A stretch of 20,026 bases of DNA from Gammaproteobacteria bacterium (GTDB lineage Bacteria; Pseudomonadota; Gammaproteobacteria; UBA7966): positions 1-20,026 of the forward strand of contig DNIF01000124.1 of NCBI GenBank assembly GCA_003485715.1, given 5' to 3'. Below the pieces are notes generated by a model that saw only the letters and a list, made by a program, of their open reading frames with translations, was not told where the DNA came from and made no database searches. This document shows positions 1 to 8,121 of the stretch, one piece after another. The translations under genes and the position numbers were made by a program. Numbering within the stretch: the stretch's first letter is position 1; the number at the start of each line of letters is the position of its first letter.

Positions 1-139
1 AGTAGAGGCGCTCGGCCCAGTCCGAGGGTCGGAATTTGCGACCATCACGGGTGACGCCACGCAGTACGATTTCCGTGGCGGTCTGACTGACCGGTGTGAC
101 ATCACTGCTTACAAGCTTGAGTTCGGGCCTGCTGCTCAT
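1..139 (-). CDS. DUF3579 family protein, N-terminal part (cut by window edge)
   Basis: The minus strand reads 46 codons from an ATG at 139 to the window edge without a stop. The protein starts MSSRPELKLVSSDVTP and continues with EIVLRGVTRDGRKFRPSDWA, which matches what I recall of the start of DUF3579 proteins, small proteobacterial proteins of unknown function. The start is supported by GGAGG five bases upstream of the ATG. The gene lies downstream of fba on the same strand, but a gap of about 357 bp with a strong hairpin separates them, so co-transcription is unlikely. Nothing about function can be read from this fragment. The family call rests on one short stretch of sequence. Confidence 0.75.
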   Translation of the reverse strand, partial: MSSRPELKLVSSDVTPVSQTATEIVLRGVTRDGRKFRPSDWAERLY

Positions 140-496
140 TCGAGCCTCCGAGAAGAGGTAGTTCGGGGGCACCGAGGCGCGGGTCTCACGCCGCCTGGGC
201 TCAAAACATGTAGCGGTCGAGGAGGCGACCGTCTGCACGCAACCCGTGACGCAGTTGGCATCATCGGGAGGCGCGAGTGTGTTGGGCGGCGGCCCGTCTG
301 TCAGCCAGGCTGGCGTGACATCAGCGTCGCGTGCGGAGAGACAATCCCGCAGGCGATGCGTTCCCTGCCGTTTGCACTAACTGGCACCAGCGACCGCGGC
401 GGCCCATGGCCATGGTGAATGCGCGACTCCGCAGCCAGTGCGGCGCGGGCTTGCTGCCCGGAGTCGCGTGACTCCGGGCAGGTGGATGGTACGGGC
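140..496. other. Intergenic region between fba and the DUF3579 gene
   Basis: No convincing coding region is present in these 357 bases; short open frames on both strands have no recognisable product. The fba-proximal end holds a perfect 12-bp hairpin, listed separately. The rest should contain the promoter of the DUF3579 gene, but I could not pick out a convincing -10/-35 pair. Confidence 0.6.
454..481 (-). terminator. Perfect 12-bp hairpin just after fba
   Basis: CTGCCCGGAGTC (454-465) and GACTCCGGGCAG (470-481) are perfect inverted repeats around a 4-base loop, beginning 15 bases past the fba stop codon. The position and stability suit the end of the tkt-fba transcript. There is no T-run after the stem on the minus strand, so it may be a 3'-end stabiliser or a factor-assisted terminator rather than a classical intrinsic one. 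Confidence 0.5.
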
Positions 497-1519
497 TCAG
501 GCCGCTTCCATCGCCTCGCTGTAGCGGCCAAGGGCCGCTGCGCTGTTGCACTTTTCGCGCAAGCGCAGAACCGCCTGGGCGGCAGCGAAGTTTTCAGGCT
601 TGCCGGCCCAGGTCTTCAATGCCGGGGCCTGCAGGGCACGCCCGTAGGAGTAACTGAGCGGCCACGGTTTGACCGGGAAGTGAGCATTCATGGCGTTGAG
701 ATGCAGGGTAGCGACCTGAGCGCTCTGGCCACCGGAGAGGAACACGATCCCAGGCACCGAGGCCGGCACCGCGCTCTTCAGGCAGCGGACCGTCTCTGCC
801 GCGACCTGCTCCACGCTCGCCTGCACCGGGCAGTCAGCCCCGGCGATCACCATGCTGGTCTTGAGGATGGTGTGTTCGAGCCGGACGTTCTGGCTCAGCA
901 GCGCGCTGAAGAGCATGCGCAGCGTGAGTTCGGTTACGGCGTAGCAGCGTTCGATCGTGTGACTGCCGTCCATCATGACCTCCGGCTCCACCATCGGCAC
1001 GATGCCGGCCTCCTGGCACAGTGCGGCGTAGCGGGCGAGCGCATGGCAGTTGGCTTCGAGCCCACCCGGGGTCGGGATGCCTTCGCCGATGTTGATGACG
1101 GCTCGCCACTTGGCGAAGCGCGCCCCAAGCTGCCGATACTCGGCCAGCCGGGTACGCAGCCCATCGAGGCCCTCGGTCACCTCCTCGCCCGGAAAGCCGG
1201 CCAGTGGCTTCGATCCGGTGTCCACCTTGATGCCCGGCATGATGCCCTGGCGCACGAGTGCATCGACGAAGCGCTCACCGGTCGCGGTGGACTGCCGGAT
1301 GGTCTCATCGAAGAGGATCATCCCGCTCACGAACTCTCCCCCGCCCGGTGCGGTGATGAGGAGTTCCCGGTAGGCCCGGCGGTTCTCTTCCGTGGATTCG
1401 ATGCCAATGGAGTCGAAGCGCTTCTTGATACTCGGGAAGCTCTCGTCGATGGCAAGGATGCCCTTGCCTGGGGCGACCATCACGGCAACGGTAGCGGCGA
1501 GTTCCTGGATCACGGACAT
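497..1519 (-). CDS. fba: Fructose-bisphosphate aldolase, class I
   Basis: This 340-residue protein is a class I (Schiff-base) fructose-1,6-bisphosphate aldolase of the animal/plant-like type. It reversibly joins glyceraldehyde-3-phosphate and dihydroxyacetone phosphate in the cytoplasm. Visible landmarks are GILAIDES (residues 20-27), IKVDTG (97-102), KWRAV (137-141), VEPEV (177-181) and the Schiff-base lysine K220 in HTILKTSMV. The usual motif around that lysine is LLKPxMV, so proline is replaced by threonine here. The frame stays open to 1678, but the start at 1519 is preferred because the conserved sequence begins there and GAGGA lies 8 bases upstream of the ATG. It is the last gene of the sugar-phosphate cluster, 216 bp after pyk. 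That gap is large enough for a promoter of its own. Confidence 0.95.
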   Translation of the reverse strand: MSVIQELAATVAVMVAPGKGILAIDESFPSIKKRFDSIGIESTEENRRAYRELLITAPGGGEFVSGMILFDETIRQSTATGERFVDALVRQGIMPGIKVDTGSKPLAGFPGEEVTEGLDGLRTRLAEYRQLGARFAKWRAVINIGEGIPTPGGLEANCHALARYAALCQEAGIVPMVEPEVMMDGSHTIERCYAVTELTLRMLFSALLSQNVRLEHTILKTSMVIAGADCPVQASVEQVAAETVRCLKSAVPASVPGIVFLSGGQSAQVATLHLNAMNAHFPVKPWPLSYSYGRALQAPALKTWAGKPENFAAAQAVLRLREKCNSAAALGRYSEAMEAA

Positions 1520-1717
1520 CGGTGGTTCCTCGTTTGCGGCTGGCGGGGTGGGATGCAGCATCGGCATTCTGGCAGCGGTCAGCGTGGGCCCTGACCTCCG
1601 GCGCGAGAGAATAACGGGCCTTTGTGACAGGAATCGAAAACTTTCGCTGCAACGAGACGAGATACCGGTCCGCGACACACTGTCATGGGTTCATCGCCAG
1701 TGTGCGTCGCGCCGCCT

Positions 1718-1732
1718 GCCGCACTGTGCGGC
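1718..1732 (-). terminator. Short hairpin after pyk
   Basis: GCCGCA (1718-1723) and TGCGGC (1727-1732) form a 6-bp stem with a 3-base loop, 3 bases past the pyk stop codon at 1736. No T-run follows on the minus strand. It may weaken read-through into fba or protect the 3' end of the upstream message; it is too short to call a strong terminator. Confidence 0.3.
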
Positions 1733-1735
1733 CCC

Positions 1736-3220
1736 TTAGATGGTGAGCTCCACAAGGTGGCCGACACGGGCGATCTTCATGGCGTTGGTGCCACCGGTGC
1801 GCCCGGAGAGATCGCCCTTGGTGACGACGACGATGTCGTCCGTCTTCAGGAGGCCGTGGGATTCCAGCAGTTCGATCATCTCCTTGTTCACCTTGGCGTG
1901 GTCGGTGGAGGTGACGTCGAAGTTGATCGGATAGACGCCTCGATAAAGCGAAAGCCGCCGTCGCGTGGCGAGGTGGCGGGTGAAGGCGTAGATCGGGATG
2001 CCGGTGTCCATGCGCGACATCCAGAGCGTGGTGGCGCCGCTCTCGGTCAGCGCAAGGATCGCGCGGGCCTCCAGACGGTTTGCCGCGTAGATCGCCGACA
2101 TGGCAATGGCCTCGTCGATGCGATCGAAGGCCGTGTCGAGGCGGTAATCCGGCCCCTGTGCGTCCCACTCGCGCTCCGTGCCCATGCACACGCGCGCCAT
2201 CGCCTCCACCGTCCGGTCCGGGTATTTGCCGACACTGGTCTCGGCCGAGAGCATCACCGCATCGGTGCCATCCAGCACGGCATTGGCGACGTCGAAGACC
2301 TCCGCCCGGGTGGGGATGGGGTTCTCGATCATGGACTCCATCATCTGTGTGGCCGTGATGACCACACGATTGAGTTCACGCGCGAGCTTGATGAGCCGCT
2401 TCTGGACCGGCGGCAGGGCGCTGTCACCGATCTCAACGCCAAGATCCCCACGCGCCACCATGATGCCGTCCGAGGCCTCGATGATGCTGTCCGCAGCCTC
2501 GATGGCCTCTGCGCGCTCCATCTTGGCGATGATGGCGCAGTTGCCTCCCGCCCGCTCGATGAGACGACGTGCCTCGCGGATGTCCTCGGCGCTGCGCGGG
2601 AAGGAGACGGCGATGTAATCCACGCCCAGTTCCACGGCGTGACGGAGATCGTTGCGATCCTTGCGGGTCAGTGCCTTGGCGGAAAGCCCGCCACCCTCGC
2701 GGTTGATGCCCTTGTTGTTCGAGAGTTTGCCGCCGACCACGACCTCGCAGCGCACGGCGGTGTCCACCACCTTCTGCACGCGCAACACGATGCGGCCATC
2801 GTCGATGAGCAGGGTGTCGCCCGGACCGACGTCGTTCGGGAGTTCCTTGTAGGTCACGCCGACCTGGGTCTGGTCGCCGGCATCGTTGGCCAGCGCTGCA
2901 TCGATGCTGAAATGATCCCCTTCGGCAAGTTGAATCGGCCCTTCGCGAAAGCGCGCAACGCGGATCTTCGGGCCTTGCAGGTCGGCCATGATGCCCACCT
3001 CGATCCCGGTCTCGGCCGAAATGGTGCGAACCTGCTCCACGCGCCGGGCGTGTTCCTCGGCCGTGTCATGGCTGTAATTCAGTCGCACACAATCGCAGCC
3101 GGCATCCAGGACCCGCGCCAGCATGGCCGGATCGTTGGTGGCAGGTCCCAGGGTGGCGACGATCTTGGTGCGACGCTGGCTGCGTCTCAAGAGGGGGCTC
3201 GGCTTGGCGACGCGGGTCAT
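1736..3220 (-). CDS. pyk: Pyruvate kinase
   Basis: Pyruvate kinase converts phosphoenolpyruvate and ADP to pyruvate and ATP, the last step of glycolysis. The 494-residue protein shows the N-terminal signature RRTKIVATLGPATND (residues 16-30), RLNYSH (46-51), the active-site segment IIAKMERAEAI with catalytic K233, MVARGDLGVEIG (254-265) and the downstream DGTDAVMLSAETSVGKYP stretch. Length is close to the usual 470-500. The frame extends to 3298, inside pgk, but the ATG at 3220 is chosen because it follows the pgk stop by 31 bp and directly precedes the conserved N-terminus. The ribosome-binding site is weak (a GAG about 9 bases upstream), so translation may depend partly on coupling to pgk. 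Having pyk in the same cluster as pgk and gap indicates a role shared between carbon catabolism and triose-phosphate supply. Confidence 0.96.
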   Translation of the reverse strand: MTRVAKPSPLLRRSQRRTKIVATLGPATNDPAMLARVLDAGCDCVRLNYSHDTAEEHARRVEQVRTISAETGIEVGIMADLQGPKIRVARFREGPIQLAEGDHFSIDAALANDAGDQTQVGVTYKELPNDVGPGDTLLIDDGRIVLRVQKVVDTAVRCEVVVGGKLSNNKGINREGGGLSAKALTRKDRNDLRHAVELGVDYIAVSFPRSAEDIREARRLIERAGGNCAIIAKMERAEAIEAADSIIEASDGIMVARGDLGVEIGDSALPPVQKRLIKLARELNRVVITATQMMESMIENPIPTRAEVFDVANAVLDGTDAVMLSAETSVGKYPDRTVEAMARVCMGTEREWDAQGPDYRLDTAFDRIDEAIAMSAIYAANRLEARAILALTESGATTLWMSRMDTGIPIYAFTRHLATRRRLSLYRGVYPINFDVTSTDHAKVNKEMIELLESHGLLKTDDIVVVTKGDLSGRTGGTNAMKIARVGHLVELTI

Positions 3221-3251
3221 GATTGGGGCTCGTGGCAGGGAAATGAGTGGA

Positions 3252-4454
3252 TCAGTATCCCTCAGAGGGATGCGTGTAACCCGGTGTGGCGCGCGCACGT
3301 TCCTCGAGGATGGCTACGGCCGGTAGTGTCTTGCCCTCGAGATACTCGAGAAAGGCACCACCGCCGGTCGAGATGTAGGAGATCCCGCCTGCCACGCCGT
3401 ACTTGGCGATGGCGGCGAGGGTGTCACCGCCTCCGGCGAGCGAAAAGGCCGGTGCCTCTGCGATGGCCCGGGCCAAGGACTCGGTGCCGCCACCGAAGGC
3501 GTCCATCTCGAAGACTCCGAGCGGACCATTCCACACGATGGTACCGGCCTGACGGAGTGTCTGCGCGATGACGCCCCGAGTTTGCGGGCCGACATCCAGG
3601 ATCATGTCCTCCGGGCCGACGTCAGTCACGGCCTTCACCGTGGCCGGCGCGTCTGCCGCAAAGCGCTCGGCGCAGACCACGTCCACCGGCAGCGGGATCC
3701 TGGCACCGGTACGCGACGCAAGCATGCGCACTGCGGTGGGCAGCAGATCATCCTCACAGAGCGACTTGCCGATGGGATGACCGGCGGCCTTGAGGAAGGT
3801 GTTGGCGATACCGCCACCGACCAGCAGCACATCCACCTTCGCACGCAGGGCCTCGAGGATCTCGAGCTTGGTGGAGACCTTGGATCCTCCGACCACAGCG
3901 ACGAGCGGACGGGCCGGGTTGGCCGTGGCGCGCGCCAAGGCCTCGATCTCGGCGATGAGCAACGGCCCGGCACACACGTGCGGCGCGTATTTGGCAAGCC
4001 CGTGCGTGGAGGCCTCGGCGCGGTGCGCCGTGGCAAAGGCGTCGTTCACGTAGATATCACACAGGGCGGCCATGCGGCGTGCGAGATCGTCCGAGTTCTT
4101 CTTCTCGCCGACCAGAAAGCGCGTGTTCTCCAGCAGCACGACCTGACCTGCAGCCACCGTGACGCCGCCGATCCAGTCATCGATGAGCGGCACCGGCGTG
4201 CCCAGTTCGCGCGTGAGCCAGGCGGCAACGGGTGCGAGGGAGAGGGCCGGATCCGGGCTGCCCTCGGTCGGGCGGCCGAGATGAGACATCACCATGACAT
4301 GCGCCCCCGCAGCCTGCGCCCGTTTGATCGTGGGTAGCGCGGCCCGCAGGCGCGAGTCGTCACCGATGCTGCCGTCCTCGTTCAGGGGAACGTTGAGATC
4401 CTCGCGGATGAGCACGCGCTTGCCCGCGAGGTTGAAATCGTCCATGCGCTGCAT
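3252..4454 (-). CDS. pgk: Phosphoglycerate kinase
   Basis: Phosphoglycerate kinase interconverts 1,3-bisphosphoglycerate plus ADP and 3-phosphoglycerate plus ATP. The 400-residue protein has the N-terminal substrate-binding signature KRVLIREDLNVPL (residues 12-24), SHLGRP, the nucleotide-binding VGGSKVSTKLE stretch, and the C-terminal hinge and phosphate loop with WNGPLGVFE and LAGGGDT. Two nearby ATGs are possible (4454 and 4445); 4454 is preferred because AAGGA lies 7 bases upstream. The frame extends to 4583, but that part overlaps gap and does not resemble PGK. The gene is 31 bp from gap and 31 bp from pyk, consistent with one transcript. Confidence 0.96.
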   Translation of the reverse strand: MQRMDDFNLAGKRVLIREDLNVPLNEDGSIGDDSRLRAALPTIKRAQAAGAHVMVMSHLGRPTEGSPDPALSLAPVAAWLTRELGTPVPLIDDWIGGVTVAAGQVVLLENTRFLVGEKKNSDDLARRMAALCDIYVNDAFATAHRAEASTHGLAKYAPHVCAGPLLIAEIEALARATANPARPLVAVVGGSKVSTKLEILEALRAKVDVLLVGGGIANTFLKAAGHPIGKSLCEDDLLPTAVRMLASRTGARIPLPVDVVCAERFAADAPATVKAVTDVGPEDMILDVGPQTRGVIAQTLRQAGTIVWNGPLGVFEMDAFGGGTESLARAIAEAPAFSLAGGGDTLAAIAKYGVAGGISYISTGGGAFLEYLEGKTLPAVAILEERARATPGYTHPSEGY

Positions 4455-4485
4455 GAGGGGATCCTTCGTCCTTGGTCTACTGGAC

Positions 4486-5499
4486 TCAGCCGGCACGCAT
4501 GAGCGCGACCGTGGTATCGAGCATACGGTTGGAGAAGCCCCATTCGTTGTCATACCAGGCGAGCACCTTGACCAGCCGCCCATCGAGCACCTTGGTCAGC
4601 GCGGATTCGTAGATGGACGAATGCGGATCGTGATTGAAATCCATCGACACCAGCGGCTCATCGTTGACCGTGAGGATGCCGGCGAGCGGACCGGCCGCAG
4701 CCGCACGCAGAACGGCGTCGATCTCGCGCTGGGAGGTCTCACGCGCGGCGGTGAAGGTGAGGTCCACCAGCGAGACATTGATGGTGGGCACACGTACGGC
4801 AAAACCATCGAGGCGACCGTTCAGCTCCGGCAGCACCAGGCCGACTGCGGCCGCGGCACCGGTCTTGGTCGGGATCATGGACTGGGTGGCCGAGCGGGCG
4901 CGCCGCAGATCCTTGTGGTAGACGTCCGTCAGCACCTGATCGTTGGTGTAAGCATGCACGGTAGTCATGATGCCGTGTTCCACACCGATCGCCTGATGCA
5001 GGGGCTGCACCAGTGGCGCGAGGCAGTTGGTCGTACAGGATGCGTTGGAGATCACGCTGTGCTCGGCGCGCAGCACCTGATGATTCACGCCGTAGACGAT
5101 GGTGGCGTCCACGTCCGCCTCGCCGGGGGCGGAGATCACCACCTTGCGTGCGCCGCCGGCGATGTGCGCACCCGCACGGGCCTTGCTGGTGAAAAGCCCC
5201 GTGCATTCAAGCACGACATCCACACCGAGATCGCCCCAGGGCAGCCGGCCCGGGTCACGCTCGGAAAGCACCCGGATGCGGTCGGAGCCAACGACCAGAT
5301 GATCGCCATCCACGCTCACGGGCTGACCGAAACGGCCGTGCACGCTGTCGTAACGAGTCAGATGGGCGTTGGTGACGGCGTCGCCCAGATCGTTGATGGC
5401 GACAATGGAGATCTCGTCGCGACGACGACCCTCATAGAAGGCCCGCAGCACATTGCGACCGATGCGTCCGTATCCGTTGATGCCGACCTTGATCGTCAT
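4486..5499 (-). CDS. gap: Glyceraldehyde-3-phosphate dehydrogenase, type I
   Basis: The 337-residue enzyme oxidises and phosphorylates glyceraldehyde-3-phosphate to 1,3-bisphosphoglycerate. It has the Rossmann start IKVGINGYGRIGRNVLRAF (residues 3-21), the catalytic cysteine C155 in ASCTTNCL, the catalytic histidine H182 in HAYTND, and the C-terminal WYDNEWGFSNRM. After the nucleotide-binding strand it reads NDLGD, and the segment YDSVHGRF follows. The acidic residue expected for NAD preference is not certain, so cofactor specificity should not be assigned from sequence alone. Erythrose-4-phosphate dehydrogenase is a close paralogue and a weaker alternative. The ATG at 5499 is supported by AAGGA about 10 bases upstream and by the conserved N-terminus; the longer frame to 5832 overlaps tkt. 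It lies 85 bp after tkt. Confidence 0.95.
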   Translation of the reverse strand: MTIKVGINGYGRIGRNVLRAFYEGRRRDEISIVAINDLGDAVTNAHLTRYDSVHGRFGQPVSVDGDHLVVGSDRIRVLSERDPGRLPWGDLGVDVVLECTGLFTSKARAGAHIAGGARKVVISAPGEADVDATIVYGVNHQVLRAEHSVISNASCTTNCLAPLVQPLHQAIGVEHGIMTTVHAYTNDQVLTDVYHKDLRRARSATQSMIPTKTGAAAAVGLVLPELNGRLDGFAVRVPTINVSLVDLTFTAARETSQREIDAVLRAAAAGPLAGILTVNDEPLVSMDFNHDPHSSIYESALTKVLDGRLVKVLAWYDNEWGFSNRMLDTTVALMRAG

Positions 5500-5584
5500 G
5501 GTTCGTTCGTCCTTCGTGCGTGGGGAAAGCTGAATACGGGTGTGAGGAGAAGTCTTCGCGATAGCGGCCGCGGGAGTGACTGCT

Positions 5585-7642
5585 TCAACCGCCAGCGTCG
5601 GCGAGGCGAGCCAGGGTCTGGCGCACAGCGGCGCAGACGGCATCCACGGTGAAGCCGAGGTGCCCGTACACGGCCTCCGCGGGTGCCGATTCGCCGAAGC
5701 GATCGAGACCGACCACCTCGCCATCGAGCCCCACCCAGCCACGCCAGCCATCGCTGCTCGCCGCCTCCACGGCCACCCGTGCACGGAGCCTGGCGGGCAG
5801 CACCGCCTCCTGCCAGGCGGCAGGACTCGCACGGAAGGCCTCGACGCAGGGCATGGAAACTACCCGCGCCAGAATTCCCTCTGACGCCAGCCGCAGGGCC
5901 GCCTGCATGGCGAGTTCTACTTCCGAGCCGGTCGCGACTATGACCGCCTGCGGGGCTGCGGCGGGTTCGTGCAGCACGTAACCGCCGTGGCGCAGTTCAC
6001 CCAGGCGCGAGTCCTCACGCGGCTGGGTAGCAAGGTTTTGCCGGCTCAGCACCAGAGCGGTCGGGCCGTCACGCCTTTCGATGGCAGCCTGCCAGGCAAC
6101 GGCAGTCTCCACTGCATCGCAGGGGCGCCAAAGGTGCAGACCCGGGATGAGCCGGAGCGAGGGCGCGTGCTCCACGGGCTGGTGAGTAGGGCCATCCTCG
6201 CCCAGGCAGATGGAATCGTGAGTGAGCACGTGCACGACCTGGATCCCCATGAGGGCGGCCAGGCGGATGGCATTGCGGGAATAGTCGGAGAAGACGAGGA
6301 AGGTGCCGCCCGAAGGCAGCAGCCCGCCGTGCAGGGCAAGGCCGTTCATGAGGGCGGCCATCCCGAACTCGCGCACGCCGTAGTGCAGATAGTTGCCGTC
6401 GGCGGCGGCTCCCGAGCCGATTACACGCGCGCCCTGCCACAGCGTGCAGTTGGAGCCGCTGAGGTCGGCTGACCCGCCCAGCCATTCCGGCAGCAGTGGT
6501 GCGAAGGCCTCGATGGCGTCCTGCGAGGCCTTGCGGGTGGCCACTTTCGCCGCCTTGGTCTGACAGGCGCTCACGAACCTCCCGGCCTGTTCCGTGAAGC
6601 CCACAGGCAGTTCGCCCCGCATCACGCGCCGCTCGAACTCCGCCGCCAGATCCGGACACGCGCTGCGATAGGCGGCGAAGCGGGCCTCCCAATCGGCCAC
6701 GGCGCGTGCCCCGCGTGGACGGCAGTCGAAGGCAGCGTAGATCTCGGCGGGGATCTCGAAGGGCGGTTGCGTCCAGCCGAGTGCAGCGCGAGTGGCGGCC
6801 ACTTCCGCAGTGCCGAGCGGCGCCCCGTGCGCAGCCTCGCTACCTGCCTTGCTCGGTGAGCCCTGACCGATGGTGGTGCGACAGATGATGAGCGTGGGGT
6901 GCTGCTCATCGGTGCTCGCCTGCCTGAGGGCCTCGCCCACCGCGGCCGCATCGTGACCATCGATGGGACCGATCACCTCCCAGCCATAGGCCCGGAATCG
7001 TGCGGCCGTGTCGTCGGTGAACCAGCCGCGCACATCGCCATCGATGGAAATGCCGTTGTCGTCGTACAGCACTGTGAGTCGCCCAAGACCGAGGGTGCCG
7101 GCGAGTGCCGCGGCCTCGTGCGAGATGCCTTCCATCAGGCAACCGTCACCGACGATGCACCAGGTGCGATGGTCGACAATCGTGTGGCCCGGGCGGTTGA
7201 AGTCGGCGGCCAGGCGCCGCTCGGCGATGGCCATGCCAACGGCATTGGCCAGACCTTGGCCGAGTGGACCGGTGGTGGTCTCCACTCCCGGGGTCAGGCC
7301 GTGCTCGGGATGGCCCGGGGTGCGCGAACCGAGCTGGCGGAAGCTGCGGATGTCATCGAGGGTGAGGTCGTAGCCCGACAGGTGCAGCAGCCCGTACAGC
7401 AGCATCGAGGCATGCCCGTTCGACAGCACGAAGCGATCGCGGTCCGGCCAGTGGGGATGAGCGGGGTCGTGCCGCATGACATCGCACCAGAGCACGCGCG
7501 CAAGGTCAGCGAGCCCCATCGGGGCCCCCGGATGACCGGAATTCGCTGCCTGCACGGCGTCCATGGCGAGCACACGCAGTGCGTCAGCGAGTCGGCGGGG
7601 GGCGGGCACGGTGGCCGTGGAAGGGATCGGTGGGCTGGACAT
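5585..7642 (-). CDS. tkt: Transketolase
   Basis: Transketolase uses thiamine diphosphate to move two-carbon ketol units between sugar phosphates in the pentose phosphate and Calvin pathways. The 685-residue protein has full family length. It shows the N-terminal AANSGHPGAPMG (residues 32-43, with H37), LSNGHASMLLYG (73-84, with H77), the diphosphate/metal-binding stretch GDGCLMEGISHEAA starting at 165, and the pyrimidine-domain segment with GGTFLVFSDYSRNAIR, followed by a C-terminal domain. The start at 7642 precedes an about 20-residue nonconserved leader; the ribosome-binding site is weak. It is the first gene of the cluster and follows a well-formed promoter and a leader of about 175 bases. 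Clustering with gap, pgk and fba resembles cbb gene clusters of autotrophs, but no RuBisCO or phosphoribulokinase gene is in view. Confidence 0.96.
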   Translation of the reverse strand: MSSPPIPSTATVPAPRRLADALRVLAMDAVQAANSGHPGAPMGLADLARVLWCDVMRHDPAHPHWPDRDRFVLSNGHASMLLYGLLHLSGYDLTLDDIRSFRQLGSRTPGHPEHGLTPGVETTTGPLGQGLANAVGMAIAERRLAADFNRPGHTIVDHRTWCIVGDGCLMEGISHEAAALAGTLGLGRLTVLYDDNGISIDGDVRGWFTDDTAARFRAYGWEVIGPIDGHDAAAVGEALRQASTDEQHPTLIICRTTIGQGSPSKAGSEAAHGAPLGTAEVAATRAALGWTQPPFEIPAEIYAAFDCRPRGARAVADWEARFAAYRSACPDLAAEFERRVMRGELPVGFTEQAGRFVSACQTKAAKVATRKASQDAIEAFAPLLPEWLGGSADLSGSNCTLWQGARVIGSGAAADGNYLHYGVREFGMAALMNGLALHGGLLPSGGTFLVFSDYSRNAIRLAALMGIQVVHVLTHDSICLGEDGPTHQPVEHAPSLRLIPGLHLWRPCDAVETAVAWQAAIERRDGPTALVLSRQNLATQPREDSRLGELRHGGYVLHEPAAAPQAVIVATGSEVELAMQAALRLASEGILARVVSMPCVEAFRASPAAWQEAVLPARLRARVAVEAASSDGWRGWVGLDGEVVGLDRFGESAPAEAVYGHLGFTVDAVCAAVRQTLARLADAGG

Positions 7643-7745
7643 TGGGGCGCTCGGTTTGACGGCTCGGACGGCTCACTCGGGAGGCGCGGTGCTGGGCACA
7701 AGCACAGACGCGACCGGTTCTCGCATATGGCAGCGGCGGGACATC

Positions 7746-7788
7746 CCGGGTCGGGCACCCCGCTGCCGATTGCGGCTGCCGACCCCGG
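7746..7788 (-). promoter_or_regulatory. Nested hairpin in the tkt leader
   Basis: CCGGGTCGGGCA (7746-7757) and TGCCGACCCCGG (7777-7788) are inverted repeats with one bulge on each side. An inner stem CCGC/GCGG (7760-7763 with 7772-7775) closes an 8-base loop. It lies between the predicted tkt promoter and the tkt start, so the transcript would carry it about 105 bases upstream of the ATG. It could be an attenuator, a translation control element or a stability element; no T-run follows it. Confidence 0.4.
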
Positions 7789-7826
7789 AGGGATGGGCAC
7801 GTCGGGATACGGATTGCGAGCGCTGC

Positions 7827-7854
7827 ATTCTACTCCCGGGGGGCCGCCCGGCAA
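7827..7854 (-). promoter_or_regulatory. Sigma70-like promoter for the tkt-gap-pgk-pyk-fba cluster
   Basis: Read on the minus strand, TTGCCG (-35, 7849-7854) and TAGAAT (-10, 7827-7832) are separated by 16 bases. They match the consensus at 4 of 6 and 5 of 6 positions. Transcription would begin near 7820, giving a leader of about 175 bases before tkt. It is the best promoter-like pair I could find in the divergent spacer. Confidence 0.55.
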
Positions 7855-8121
7855 GCCAAAGTCCTCGCGCCGACCGGGGCATCGCTGTCCGTAACCCGCG
7901 CGAAATGCAGAAGTCCGGGAACGCCGGAGCTGGTTTCGCGTTAGGATGCCGCGCTCCGCGCAGCGGCGGCTCACGGCGGTCCGAAAGAGTGCGTCGGGCT
8001 GGCGATCGTCCCTGCAATCCCGACCGGGCTGTAGCGGCCCGGCTCCGGGGCCGAAAGAACAGGCGCAAGCGGCCCGCGAATGGGCACTGAACCAATCAGA
8101 CCCGATCCACGAGGAAAACCC

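Larger units (their letters stand above)
7643..8121. other. Divergent tkt/metK spacer
   Basis: This 479-bp spacer contains no supported gene. It holds the tkt promoter and leader hairpin, listed separately. On the metK side there is a weak -10-like TAGGAT at 7942-7947 with no convincing -35. Two stems follow: GTCGGG/CCCGAC (7993-7998 with 8019-8024), and CGGCCC/GGGCCG around a 7-base loop (8035-8053). These would sit in a metK leader. I do not recognise a known SAM- or SAH-binding riboswitch class here. Confidence 0.5.

Noticed and set aside
454..481. Insertion-sequence end from the perfect inverted repeat near fba
   Set aside because: No matching partner repeat or transposase is present; the position after the fba stop fits a transcript-end hairpin better.
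1685..3571. Long plus-strand open frame (628 codons) opposite pyk
   Set aside because: It lies antisense to an unmistakable pyruvate kinase and its translation has no recognisable motifs; such frames are usual in GC-rich DNA.
7942..8121. A known SAM or SAH riboswitch upstream of metK
   Set aside because: None of the conserved core sequences I know for these classes could be found; only generic hairpins are present.
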